Made by a program: the position numbers and the translations under genes. Shown piece after piece: positions 26,457 through 34,593 of a stretch of 43,015 nt of DNA. The stretch comes from Deltaproteobacteria bacterium. GTDB taxonomy: Bacteria; Desulfobacterota; Binatia; UBA12015. The notes under the pieces were generated by a model. The model made no database searches. It was not told the DNA's origin and worked only from the letters and a program-made list of their open reading frames with translations. The DNA lies in the NCBI GenBank assembly GCA_029262355.1, contig JAJCZO010000393.1, positions 1 through 43,015 on the forward strand, read 5' to 3'. How positions within the stretch are numbered: the first letter of the stretch is position 1; the number at the start of each line of letters is the position of its first letter.

Positions 26457-28736
26457 TCAGCTCTTACAGACCAACTTCGCCTTCAGAACACTGCAGGACG
26501 TGATCTGACCGGCCCACTCTGCGTTCCCCGCCTCGATGTCGAGCCGCAGCGGACCCGCTACGGGGTCCCCGAAGTTCCGGTCTTTGATCTTCACCGTGAA
26601 GAGGTACTCGCCCGCTACCTGCTTCGATGGCTTGAACACTACCTTCACCGCGCGATCGTCCGACCGACAGCGAATCTTGCCGTTGTTCTTCACCACGCAG
26701 TCGTCGGCCTCGATCACACCGACCTCGTCCAACGTCAGACCATCGGTCACGGTGACGGTGAGGCCCCCCGAAACGTCGAGCACGTCGGTCGGGCCGTACA
26801 CTCCCGTCGCAAGCGTACCCTTGAGCGAAAGCTTGCCTCGGTCCTGACGACGCGGCCATGCCGTTGCCCGGGAGACCGTGACGGTGTCGTGTGGACCGAA
26901 GAACACGAGGGCCTTCGCCACGGCGTCCGGCCCCATGACCGCACCCATGAAGCGGCCCGGGATGTCGTCGGCCGGCGGGTGAATCCCGCCGTAGATGCGC
27001 GACAAGCTGCACTCGTCCGCGGCATCGTAGTACTGAGCCCACTGAAGCGCCACATCCGTGCTCGGCCCGTTCTCGAAGACGAGAAACTCATCCTGCGGCG
27101 CCTGAAACTCGCCGAGACCGCCCGGGAAGTAGGAGTCGCCGGTCAGCTGCGTCAGCACCTCCGCCGCGGCGCGACTGTATGTGCTGTGACCCGAGACGTA
27201 GCCGGCGAACGGAGGCGTGACGAAGCTCGGGCGCTGGTAGGGCCACCAGTCCTCGACGAGAATCCACCCCACGCCGGCGGTGTCGGCCATCGGGTCGGCA
27301 ATGTAGTCGGGCCCGCGCCACGCCCGGGCCGCGATCTTGCCTACGCCGGCATTCCCGGGGCCGGCAAGATGCTCATGGCGCTCCCCCGGCGCGACGCTCG
27401 CCAGTGTGACCACCTCGACGCGGCCAGGGTCCAAAGCGATTCCGTCGACGTGATAGGAGGGCTGAAGCGGGTCGGTGCGCTGACCGAGGTCGGCAAGAAA
27501 GCGCAGCACGGACACAGGCCGCACGTAGTCGTACCAACCCTTCGTTCCCCAAGCGGAGATCGCGACGTCGTGCATCGCGCCTCCCAGGGTCAGGTACACC
27601 TTCACGTCCCACTCGAGCGCGTCCAGTACAGGGCCGACCCCGCCGATCCGCGATTGATGTTCCGGATGGTCGGCGACGTAGTTTGCGAGCACGAACCAAT
27701 GCCCGGGCGGCGTCTCCGAGTCTGGCCCATCGGCCCAGAATTCCGCGAGAATCCGATAGTAGTCGCCCGCCAGAACGATTTCCGGATCGTACGGCAGTCC
27801 GGTCTTCGGGTTCAGCGCGTACCCGGTACCATCGTTGGTGCCGAGCGTGTTGTTCCCTCGCACATTCGGGCTGATGTCGAGCAGCACACCATCGGCCGGA
27901 TCGAGGAGCCCACTCCACTCCAAAACCTGCTCGAACGTGGTGTGGTACTCGTCGTGGGTCGCGCCACCGAACTGCGGCGGTGGACCGGGATCGTGGTAGA
28001 CCCAGTAGTCGAACCCGCCTCGATTGTAGACAGTGAGATCGTCCGTCGAGAGAGCGAACGGCACGACGATGCCCCACTCGGGGCCCAAGAACTCGGGGTA
28101 CCCACCCGGAATCGGATTGCCAGCCTGGTCGACGAAGAAGTCCAGCGCGATGGGCTGCCAGCGGTTCGGGTCGACGATGTCGGGATTGCCCGGGAGCGCG
28201 GGAAGGACCGGTGGGTTCACGGGCAGGTAGTATTGATTGACGTAGTCGTTGAGCTCGTTCGCACCGTCCGTTGAGCCGAACGCGAGTACGGCGGCGGCCA
28301 CCCTATTTCCGAGCGCGGCCGGCGTGTCTCCGACTTCGCTCGTGAAGTTCTTGTCATAGCCGAGCGCACTCATCTTGGCGTCGAGCGCCGGGAGGGTGAC
28401 CGGGGCGCCCACAGAGCCGGCGAATCGGGCCGACAGCACTCTGTAGGACGCGAAGCTGATCGCCTCTGCGCGCGCGGCACCGACGTCGCCGGCCGAGGCG
28501 CGCTCGTGGTTCAGGTACGTTCGCGCGTAGTCATCGTAGGCCGCCCAGGCATCCCACATGGCAACCGAGGTATGGAACAAGTTCCGAGCGTGGACCGTCG
28601 GGCGCGCCAGGTCGTGGCGGATCGCATCGAGAAGCACCTCGTTCCACTGCCGCGCAATGGACTGCGCACCAGCAACGGCCGGCACGGCCAGCAGCAGAGC
28701 AACGAGGAGAGCAAGAGAGCGACGTAAGAGATTCAA
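26457..28736 (-). CDS. Secreted vanadium-dependent haloperoxidase-like protein
   Basis: A PAP2-superfamily enzyme of 759 residues exported by a signal peptide. All vanadate-site motifs are intact: Lys399-x6-Arg406-Pro (KGWYDYVRP), Ser515-Gly-His517 (YVSGHST) and Ser-Arg580-x5-His586-x3-Asp (SRIYGGIHPPAD). Family members oxidise halides with H2O2 or act as acid phosphatases. Residues beyond ~620 form a separate beta-rich C-terminal domain with a Cys pair near the end. The TTG at 28736 gives a clean signal peptide and has GGAG six bases upstream; a start at 28814 adds a non-hydrophobic leader. Which halide or substrate is used cannot be read. Confidence 0.87.
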   Translation of the reverse strand: MNLLRRSLALLVALLLAVPAVAGAQSIARQWNEVLLDAIRHDLARPTVHARNLFHTSVAMWDAWAAYDDYARTYLNHERASAGDVGAARAEAISFASYRVLSARFAGSVGAPVTLPALDAKMSALGYDKNFTSEVGDTPAALGNRVAAAVLAFGSTDGANELNDYVNQYYLPVNPPVLPALPGNPDIVDPNRWQPIALDFFVDQAGNPIPGGYPEFLGPEWGIVVPFALSTDDLTVYNRGGFDYWVYHDPGPPPQFGGATHDEYHTTFEQVLEWSGLLDPADGVLLDISPNVRGNNTLGTNDGTGYALNPKTGLPYDPEIVLAGDYYRILAEFWADGPDSETPPGHWFVLANYVADHPEHQSRIGGVGPVLDALEWDVKVYLTLGGAMHDVAISAWGTKGWYDYVRPVSVLRFLADLGQRTDPLQPSYHVDGIALDPGRVEVVTLASVAPGERHEHLAGPGNAGVGKIAARAWRGPDYIADPMADTAGVGWILVEDWWPYQRPSFVTPPFAGYVSGHSTYSRAAAEVLTQLTGDSYFPGGLGEFQAPQDEFLVFENGPSTDVALQWAQYYDAADECSLSRIYGGIHPPADDIPGRFMGAVMGPDAVAKALVFFGPHDTVTVSRATAWPRRQDRGKLSLKGTLATGVYGPTDVLDVSGGLTVTVTDGLTLDEVGVIEADDCVVKNNGKIRCRSDDRAVKVVFKPSKQVAGEYLFTVKIKDRNFGDPVAGPLRLDIEAGNAEWAGQITSCSVLKAKLVCKS

Positions 28737-28857
28737 CCAGGACTCCAGAGCAAGGGGCGTAGCCGCGGGGCACACCAGGTTCCGACCCACGGATTCTAGG
28801 GGTCCGCGGGACATCCAGACAAGGAAATATTTCGTGAATCTGGGAGGTTACAGTCCG

Positions 28858-29191
28858 TCACGCGCCCAAAGCCAGACGCCCCGTCACCCAGACGGGGTCG
28901 TCTTCGAGCGGCTCGGCCCGCCTTCGCGCCGGGATCACGATCTCTTCGACGCGATCGGCTCTGCGCCGCGGCAGTCCCGCTCGCGCGGCCGGTCTCTTCA
29001 ATGGCCTGCACCAGCGCATCCTCCGCGAGTTCGTCCTCGTCCATGCCGACGCAGATCGCGGCGTCTTCGACGCGAGCCGACGACGTCTCGATCGCCCCGC
29101 CTCGTGCGAGCACCCGGGCGACCACCAGCGCTGCGGTGACCGGCGAACGGATCGAGGGGGGGGGAGGGTTCAAACAGAGGCTCGTTCTCAT
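28858..29191 (-). pseudogene. Possible frameshifted or degraded gene
   Basis: Within the gene-poor stretch 28737-29388 one minus-strand frame (29191 down to ~28963) reads like protein (VEDAAICVGMDEDELAEDALVQAIEE), then turns Arg-rich. In the adjacent frame the text becomes protein-like (RVEEIVIPARRRAEP then LEDDPVWVTGRLALGA) and ends at a TGA at 28858. This fits one gene broken by a single frameshift near 28960. A run of nine G on the plus strand (29156-29164) lies near its 5' end. No family is recognised; chance GC-rich open frames are an alternative. Confidence 0.3.
28879..28897. terminator. Possible hairpin near haloperoxidase upstream region
   Basis: CCCCGTC (28879-28885) and GACGGGG (28891-28897) form a 7-bp stem with a 5-nt loop. 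No T-tract follows. It overlaps the possible broken gene, so it may be incidental. Confidence 0.25.
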
Positions 29192-29388
29192 GGCTGGCGG
29201 AGGCTGCGCGCCCTGCTGAGCCGAGCAGCGTACGCATCAAGCAGCGCCCGGCGTAACCCCGACCACGTGATTCCGTACCTCGGCAGGCCAACTTCTCGCG
29301 GGCTCGCCCTCAAAGCCTATAGACCGGAAAGAACTGGCAAATTTTCGCGTGGTGCGGTGTCCCTCAGCGCTGCTAGCTTCGTCGGCTG

Positions 29389-30036
29389 ATGTTGTCACCA
29401 CGGTCCATATCGAGGGAGCCCACACCCGCGCCCAGGGTCGTCGAGAGGCTGGTGGACGACGACCGGATCGGGGATCTGCAGGCACGGGTGATCCGGATCG
29501 AGTCCGATCGGCGGTGGCTGAACACGGCTCTGTTGGTCGTGCTGATCGGGGCCGGCATCCTTGCGCCCGGAGTCGGCATCTGGATTTCCGAGCAACGCGC
29601 CGCACGCCATCAACAGGAGAACATCGCGATCGAGCAGCGAGTATCGGAACTCGACCAAGACGTCGGCGAGATCCTCACGGCAGTGCTTGCGATGGCCAAG
29701 GAACAGGTCCCCGAATCACGGGTGTCGGCCGCGGCTCCGGTGGCACCCGTGGCTCCCGTTGCACCCGTGATCGACCACAGCCGAGGCGCTGCCGCCCCAA
29801 GCGGCGAGCGCGGCAGTGGTCCCACGAAGCGGCGCACCGCTGCGCAATGGGCCGACACGTTCGGGGCACGGATCGCGCAAGGGCCCCTCGACGAGCCAGA
29901 TAGAGTCGTGCTTCTGAATCAGTGGGACAACCTCGACCCCTCCCTCCAGGACCAGACACTCACGGCCCTACTGCGAAGGTTCGGCGTCTACCCCGAGGCG
30001 TTCCTCGCTGCGCTCGAGAATCCCGACGCGAGCTGA
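29389..30036 (+). CDS. Membrane-anchored coiled-coil hypothetical protein
   Basis: A 215-residue unrecognised protein with a short basic N-terminus, one membrane helix (about residues 43-67, ending GVGIWISEQR), a coiled coil (about 68-103, IEQRVSELDQDVGEI), an Ala/Pro/Val linker with tandem VAP repeats, then a C-terminal helical domain (AAQWADTFGARIA, LLNQWDNLDPSLQDQTLTALLRRFG). It is convergent with the deiodinase-like gene, 22 bp between stops. The layout suggests an envelope scaffold, but no function is assigned. Confidence 0.65.
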   Translation: MLSPRSISREPTPAPRVVERLVDDDRIGDLQARVIRIESDRRWLNTALLVVLIGAGILAPGVGIWISEQRAARHQQENIAIEQRVSELDQDVGEILTAVLAMAKEQVPESRVSAAAPVAPVAPVAPVIDHSRGAAAPSGERGSGPTKRRTAAQWADTFGARIAQGPLDEPDRVVLLNQWDNLDPSLQDQTLTALLRRFGVYPEAFLAALENPDAS

Positions 30037-30058
30037 CCCGAGTCCCAACCGCAGCGCG

Positions 30059-31141
30059 CTAGCCCCGGGCGAGATAGGTGTCGATCTCCCGCCCCAGGTG
30101 GTCGGGGTTGAATCCGAACGGCCCAATGCCGGGGTTGTAGACCACCCGCCCGTCTCTGCCGATGAGGTAGATTCGCGTCGGCTTTCCCGCGTACGAGCCA
30201 CTGACCTCGTCGGTGATGGTATCGACGTAGAGCGGCACGACTCCGTCGAAGAGATTCGCCTGGCAGCTCGCGGCCACCTTGCGGCGCTGCTCGAGGGTGA
30301 CCGGATCCTTGACATCGAGCCGCGCCGGACTTCCGGACAATCTGTGGAACACGCGCTGCGTGCGCGACCGCCCGAGCCACCACTTGTCCGTAGGGTGCGC
30401 TTCTTTCACGTAGACCACGATGAATTCGACGTCCTCGTGGTGTTGCTCGTAAAGTTCGGTGAGACGCCCGGTCCCACTACTGAACGGAGGTCAAGTATAG
30501 CTCCCGAAGACGAGAACGACCGGCCTCTGGTCGCGATAATCGGAGAGCCGCACCGCGGTCTCGCCGTTGGGGTCGTGCAGCTCGAAGTCCGGGGCTAGAT
30601 CACCGACCTTCGGTGCCTCCACGTCGTTCTCGTGCTGCCACTCGAGCTCCCGAACCCGCCACTCCTGCATGTTGGTGGAGAGCGCGATGCCGAGCGCCAA
30701 CCCATCTTCACCCTCCCATACGATGAAGAGAGCCACGACCGCGGCTGCGAGCAATGCAGCGCCTCGCGCGAGTCGACCACGCCGTCTCGACTCGGCCGGA
30801 ATCGCGCGCTCACCAATGAGCAGGACCGCGAACGCGCCCAGCCCGGCAAGGAGAGAAACGAGAGTCGGCGCGCCGACGAGAAGCGGGAGGAGGAGAAGAA
30901 CGCCGAGACCGATACGCAGCAGCGCCGCACCCCGCGACGATTGCGCGCCTTCGACCGAGAGTCCCAAAGAACGCTGCCAGGCAGGCGGGACGATCGATGG
31001 CCGCAGTGCAAGAGCACCGGAGATGACCAGGAAGGTCGCCAGTCCAATCTGCAGCGCGATGATCAGCGCATGAATCCCCATCGCGAACGCCAGGGGGAGG
31101 AGTTCCCACGTATCGACGACGGTTTCGTAATTGGGTTTCAT
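30059..31141 (-). CDS. Selenocysteine deiodinase-like protein fused to a membrane domain
   Basis: When the TGA at 30491-30493 is read as Sec217, one 360-residue protein results. Residues 1-145 hold four hydrophobic segments (about 13-46, 72-90, 92-110, 126-142). Residues ~175-360 are a thioredoxin fold like iodothyronine deiodinase: PVVLVFGSYTUPPF (deiodinases have FGSxTUPPF), then VEFIVVYVKEAHPTDKW, matching the deiodinase VYIxEAHxxDxW; the His is 32 residues after Sec, as in vertebrate Dio3. VYNPGIGPFGFNPDHLGREI ends the domain. ATG 31141 is the nearest good start; the frame is open to 31465 but reads as noncoding. A SECIS-like hairpin follows the TGA. Substrate is unknown: deiodination, peroxide or thiol chemistry are possible. 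Confidence 0.87.
30454..30485 (-). promoter_or_regulatory. Candidate bSECIS hairpin of the deiodinase-like gene
   Basis: Read on the minus strand after the TGA at 30491-30493: GUUC, a 4-nt bulge, a 6-bp stem GUGGGA/UCUCAC, loop CCGGGCG, one unpaired C, then GAAC closing the outer stem. The loop begins 19 nt after the TGA and contains a G run. This matches the architecture and distance of bacterial SECIS elements. Confidence 0.7.
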
Positions 31142-31488
31142 CGGATCGACGATCGACCGGCGGCTTCTAGAGCACTGCCCGCAGCGAACACGTAACGTGC
31201 TGCCGGCCAAAATGCGACGCAAACCAGACTTCTCCGCCCGATGAGCGATGAGCGCCGAAACCGAGCCAGCCGACCATACCCCTGCGTGCTCATTGCGCCG
31301 TTTCTCTGCGGTTCCCGCGCGGCGGGCGAGACCTATAGCCGACCTCGATCCGTCGGACGGCATAGACTGGAACGAGAACGATCCGACCAGGCAAGCCAGG
31401 TGCCCGCCGCCTCGTCTCGAGCCTGCCGGGACGCCGCCGGCCCGCGCTCCCGCTTGGCTTCCCAAACGAGGAGGCGCACACTCCGGCC
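31142..31488. other. Intergenic stretch between divergent genes
   Basis: This 347-bp gap separates the starts of the deiodinase-like gene and the DoxX-like gene. Frames crossing it are Arg/Ser-rich without protein-like pattern, and I see no strong promoter, repeat or RNA gene. It must contain both promoters if the starts are right. Confidence 0.5.
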
Positions 31489-31872
31489 ATGGCGAGATTC
31501 AAGAAGCCCCTTCTCTACCTTCTATCCCTACAGCTCTGCTTCACCGGCTTTCTGCACCTGCTCAACCCCAGCTTCTTCGTCGCCATCATCCCGCCCGAGT
31601 TGCCGAATCCCGAGTGGCTGAACGTCATCTCGGGCCTGATCGAGATCGTTCTCGGAGTTTACCTCCTCGAGCCGAAAACGCGCGTGCTCGCGGCCTGGGG
31701 CACGATCGCGCTGCTGATCGCCGTGTACCCGGCGAACGTCTACATGATGCTGGCGAACGTCGGCCCCGAAGGGCCCGGCAGCGGAGACCCGGTCGTCAAC
31801 TGGGTACGCCTGCCCTTCCAATTCTTGTTCGGTGTCTGGGCGTGGTGGTACACACGCCCCGATCCGGAGTAA
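31489..31872 (+). CDS. DoxX-like four-helix membrane protein
   Basis: A 127-residue integral membrane protein with four helices (about 7-27, 44-62, 66-86, 100-120). FTGFLHLLNPSFFVAIIPPELP and GLIEIVLGVYLLEPKTRVLAAWG are typical of DoxX-like proteins, small membrane proteins often linked to quinone or sulfur oxidation and to redox stress. It is divergent from the Sec-deiodinase gene. A shared redox function is only a possibility. Confidence 0.8.
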   Translation: MARFKKPLLYLLSLQLCFTGFLHLLNPSFFVAIIPPELPNPEWLNVISGLIEIVLGVYLLEPKTRVLAAWGTIALLIAVYPANVYMMLANVGPEGPGSGDPVVNWVRLPFQFLFGVWAWWYTRPDPE

Positions 31873-31911
31873 CGCGGGACACGAGTGCCCCGCCGTCGAC
31901 ATGGCGATACT

Positions 31912-32349
31912 CTAGTCCTCTACGAAAATGTCGACGTCGCCCTCGCCCTCGACGCCCGCAGAATCCTTGCAGCGCACCACGACCTCGTAGTCCTCCACGG
32001 TCGAGAAGACATGCATCGGGTTCAGCCCCGTCTTCTTGGGCGCCCCATCGCCGAAATCCCATTCGCAGTCGACCGCGCCCGTGTTGTCCTCGACCATCGC
32101 CGTGAATTGTACGGCGAGCGGCGGCGCACCCTCCTCGGGATCGGCTTCGACGTCGATGTAGAGCTCATCGCCGGCCGACACGGCGGCGGCGGGCTGACTG
32201 CTCTCCGGCTGCCCAGCCGCCGGCGGGGCGCTGGGTGCCGACGCGGCCGACGGGGCCGCTTCTTCCGACGGCGAGGTGCAGGCGGCGACGAACAGACAGA
32301 GCCCCGCGGCGAGCGCTCCGATGACCTTGCTTGATGTACGAATCTTCAT
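31912..32349 (-). CDS. PKD-domain lipoprotein
   Basis: A 145-residue lipoprotein. The signal peptide ends in FVAAC (Cys24), followed by a Ser/Ala/Pro/Glu-rich linker (about 25-65) and a PKD-like Ig fold with ADPEEGAPPLAVQFTA, VDCEWDFGDGAP (the WDFGDG hallmark) and HVFSTVEDYEVVVRCKDSAG. PKD domains mediate protein or carbohydrate contacts at the cell surface. The ATG at 32349 is preferred over in-frame GTG 32352 and TTG 32364. It is divergent from the crotonase gene. Confidence 0.85.
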   Translation of the reverse strand: MKIRTSSKVIGALAAGLCLFVAACTSPSEEAAPSAASAPSAPPAAGQPESSQPAAAVSAGDELYIDVEADPEEGAPPLAVQFTAMVEDNTGAVDCEWDFGDGAPKKTGLNPMHVFSTVEDYEVVVRCKDSAGVEGEGDVDIFVED

Positions 32350-32435
32350 CACGGCGCGAATCAATCCCCGAGCGGACCGGCGCTGTCAAGGTCCAAAGCC
32401 CCAGAAGGGCCCCCCGATCGTGATAGAAGAGCCTC

Positions 32436-33329
32436 ATGCCAAGCAACGATGCCCCCGAAGATGAGAAGACCGTCCGGTATGAAGAACGCGATGCGATCGC
32501 GATCATCACCCTGAACCGCCCGGACAAGCTGAACACTCTCACCGAATCCGTCGTGCAGGGCGTGGCCGACGGCATCGACGAGGCCACCTGCTCGAAGCAC
32601 GTGCGCGCCATCGTGCTTCGCGGGGAGGGGCGCGTCTTCACGGCGGGCTACGACCTCGTCGCCGAGGGAACCGGGGGCTGGTCGACTCCCTTCGATGCGC
32701 CCGGGCCGGAGCCGCGCGTGGGAGCCTGGGATCCCGTGCGGGACTACCAGTTCATGAACAAGAACGTCGAACGCTTCATGAAGATCTGGCACTGCCCGAA
32801 GCCCGTGATCGGACAGGTGCACGGGTTCGCGGTGGGCGGCGCGACGGACATGGTGCTCTGCTGCGATCAACTCTTCATGGCCGACGATGCCTACATCGGC
32901 TACGCGCCGTCGCGCGTCTTCGGCACGCCGACGACGATGATCTGGGTTTACCGACTTGGCCTCGAGCACGCGAAGCAGTTCCTACTCACCGGCGAGGCCA
33001 TCGACGCGGAAACCGCCGTCCGGATCGGACTCGTCTCGCGCTCCTATCCGGCCGCCGACTTGCCACTACGGGTGGAAGAGTACGCGCGGCGCTTCCAGCA
33101 CATTCCGGCGAACCAGCTCGCGTTGAACAAGCTGCTGATCAACCAGGCCTTCGAGAACATGGGACTCCGCACGACTCAACTCCTCGGCACCTTGTTCGAC
33201 GGAGCCACGCGCCACACGGAAGACGCCTATCGCTGGGCCGAATCGTTCAAGGAAAAGGGCTTCCGAGAAGTCATTCGCGAACGCGACGCTCCCTGGGCGG
33301 ACTATGGAGAACGGCCGCGCAAGAAATGA
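32436..33329 (+). CDS. Enoyl-CoA hydratase/isomerase (crotonase) family protein
   Basis: A 297-residue crotonase-fold enzyme acting on acyl-CoA thioesters. IITLNRPDKLNTLTESVV is the start of the fold; VRAIVLRGEGRVFTAGYDL forms the first oxyanion loop; KPVIGQVHGFAVGGATDMVLCCD is the second oxyanion helix. Asp in the CCDQLFMADDAYIGYAP segment is followed by FGTPTTMIWVYRLGLEHAKQFLLTGEAIDAETAVRIGLVS, all typical. The catalytic Glu pair of classical enoyl hydratases is not clear, so it may be a hydratase, isomerase, or dehalogenase-like member. It converges with the CoA-transferase gene (6-bp gap). Confidence 0.9.
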   Translation: MPSNDAPEDEKTVRYEERDAIAIITLNRPDKLNTLTESVVQGVADGIDEATCSKHVRAIVLRGEGRVFTAGYDLVAEGTGGWSTPFDAPGPEPRVGAWDPVRDYQFMNKNVERFMKIWHCPKPVIGQVHGFAVGGATDMVLCCDQLFMADDAYIGYAPSRVFGTPTTMIWVYRLGLEHAKQFLLTGEAIDAETAVRIGLVSRSYPAADLPLRVEEYARRFQHIPANQLALNKLLINQAFENMGLRTTQLLGTLFDGATRHTEDAYRWAESFKEKGFREVIRERDAPWADYGERPRKK

Positions 33330-33335
33330 CCTGCG

Positions 33336-34541
33336 TCAGACGATCGCGCCGGTTTCGCGTAGCACCGCGACCTCGTCGTCGGAGTAGCCGGCCTCGCGCA
33401 AAACCTGGGCGTTGTGCTCGCCGAGCTTTGGCGGATGCGCGTGAAACGAGGTCGGGGTCTCAGAAAACCGAACCGGGCTCCGCAGGTACCGGAGAGTTCC
33501 GGCATCCTCGTGCTTCACGTCGAAGACGATCTTGGAGTGAATCGCCTGCGGGTCGGCCATCATCTCGACGATGCCATTGGCGGGAGCCAAGGGTGCCCCG
33601 AACTCGTCCGCTCGATCGACGAGTTCCTGCGTCGTCCACTTCGCGAGGCCACGTTCGATCTCCGGAAAAAGCGTCTCCGCGTTCATGAAGCGGTCGATGA
33701 TCGTCACGCAGCGCGGGTCCGTGATGAGATCCTCACGATCGACTACGCGGCACATCGCGTGAAACTGATGGTCCTCGATCAGCATCATCACGACGTGGCC
33801 ATCTTTCGTCGCCCACGTGCGGTGAATGTTCGGGGGAGGCCCCGGCTCCGGGCGGTCTGCGTAGGACCGGTCGAGGAAGATGTCCGGAAGGATGTACGCC
33901 ACCCAGCTGTCGAGCATCGGGACATCGATGCGCTGACCAGCTCCGCCATTCTTCTCCCGCGCAAAGAGCGCCGCGAGGATCGCGTACGTCGCCGTCATGC
34001 CGCTCACCTTGTCCGCAGCGATCGAGCGCACCAAGGTCGGCTCGCCATCGCCGCCCTGCGTAGGCATGAATCCCGCGTAGCCCTGAATCACGGAGTCGTA
34101 GGCGGGCCGATCTCGGTAGGGACCATCGGGGCCAAACCCACTGATCGCGACGTAGATCAACCGTTGGTTCTCCTTGCGAAGGGCCTCGTATCCGACGCCC
34201 AGCCGGTCGGCGACGCCCGGGCGATAGTTCTCCACCACGACATCCGCCTCGCGAGCCAGGCGACGAACGATCTCGACTCCCCCCTCCGTCTTGAGATCGA
34301 CGGCCAAGCCACGTTTGTTGCGATTGAAGTTGAGGTACCACCCAGTGAATCCGCATTCGTCCGGCATACCGAGACGGCGGGTCGCGTCACCGTTCGGCGC
34401 CTCGATCTTGACGACATCCGCGCCGAGATCTCCCAGCACCTGACCGCAGAGCGGGCCCGAGACGACGGCGGACAGATCGAGCACGCGAACCCCGGCGAGC
34501 GGTCCGGTCGCTGGTGCAGCCTCGTTGAGCGAAATCTTCAT
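33336..34541 (-). CDS. Class III CoA-transferase (CaiB/BaiF family)
   Basis: A 401-residue enzyme that moves CoA between carboxylic acids. LAGVRVLDLSAVVSGPLCGQVLGDLGADVVKIE is the Rossmann-like start; NFNRNKRGLAVDLKTEGG and VVENYRPGVADRLGVGYEAL are family motifs. GQRIDVPMLDSWVAYIL contains the catalytic Asp region. The ATG at 34541 starts exactly at the family N-terminus; the frame back to 34805 is not protein-like. Crotonase, acyl-CoA dehydrogenase and SDR genes nearby suggest a CoA-linked degradation route, but the substrate is unknown. Confidence 0.92.
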   Translation of the reverse strand: MKISLNEAAPATGPLAGVRVLDLSAVVSGPLCGQVLGDLGADVVKIEAPNGDATRRLGMPDECGFTGWYLNFNRNKRGLAVDLKTEGGVEIVRRLAREADVVVENYRPGVADRLGVGYEALRKENQRLIYVAISGFGPDGPYRDRPAYDSVIQGYAGFMPTQGGDGEPTLVRSIAADKVSGMTATYAILAALFAREKNGGAGQRIDVPMLDSWVAYILPDIFLDRSYADRPEPGPPPNIHRTWATKDGHVVMMLIEDHQFHAMCRVVDREDLITDPRCVTIIDRFMNAETLFPEIERGLAKWTTQELVDRADEFGAPLAPANGIVEMMADPQAIHSKIVFDVKHEDAGTLRYLRSPVRFSETPTSFHAHPPKLGEHNAQVLREAGYSDDEVAVLRETGAIV

Positions 34542-34593
34542 GACTCGATTATCTCTCCGGTATGCATCCGGTTCGCAAGCCCGGCCCACCGCG

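Noticed and set aside
30491..31465. Deiodinase-like gene annotated as a 324-residue membrane protein ending at TGA, with a separate 119-residue protein downstream
   Set aside because: The two parts join in one frame across the TGA and together form a complete thioredoxin-like deiodinase domain.
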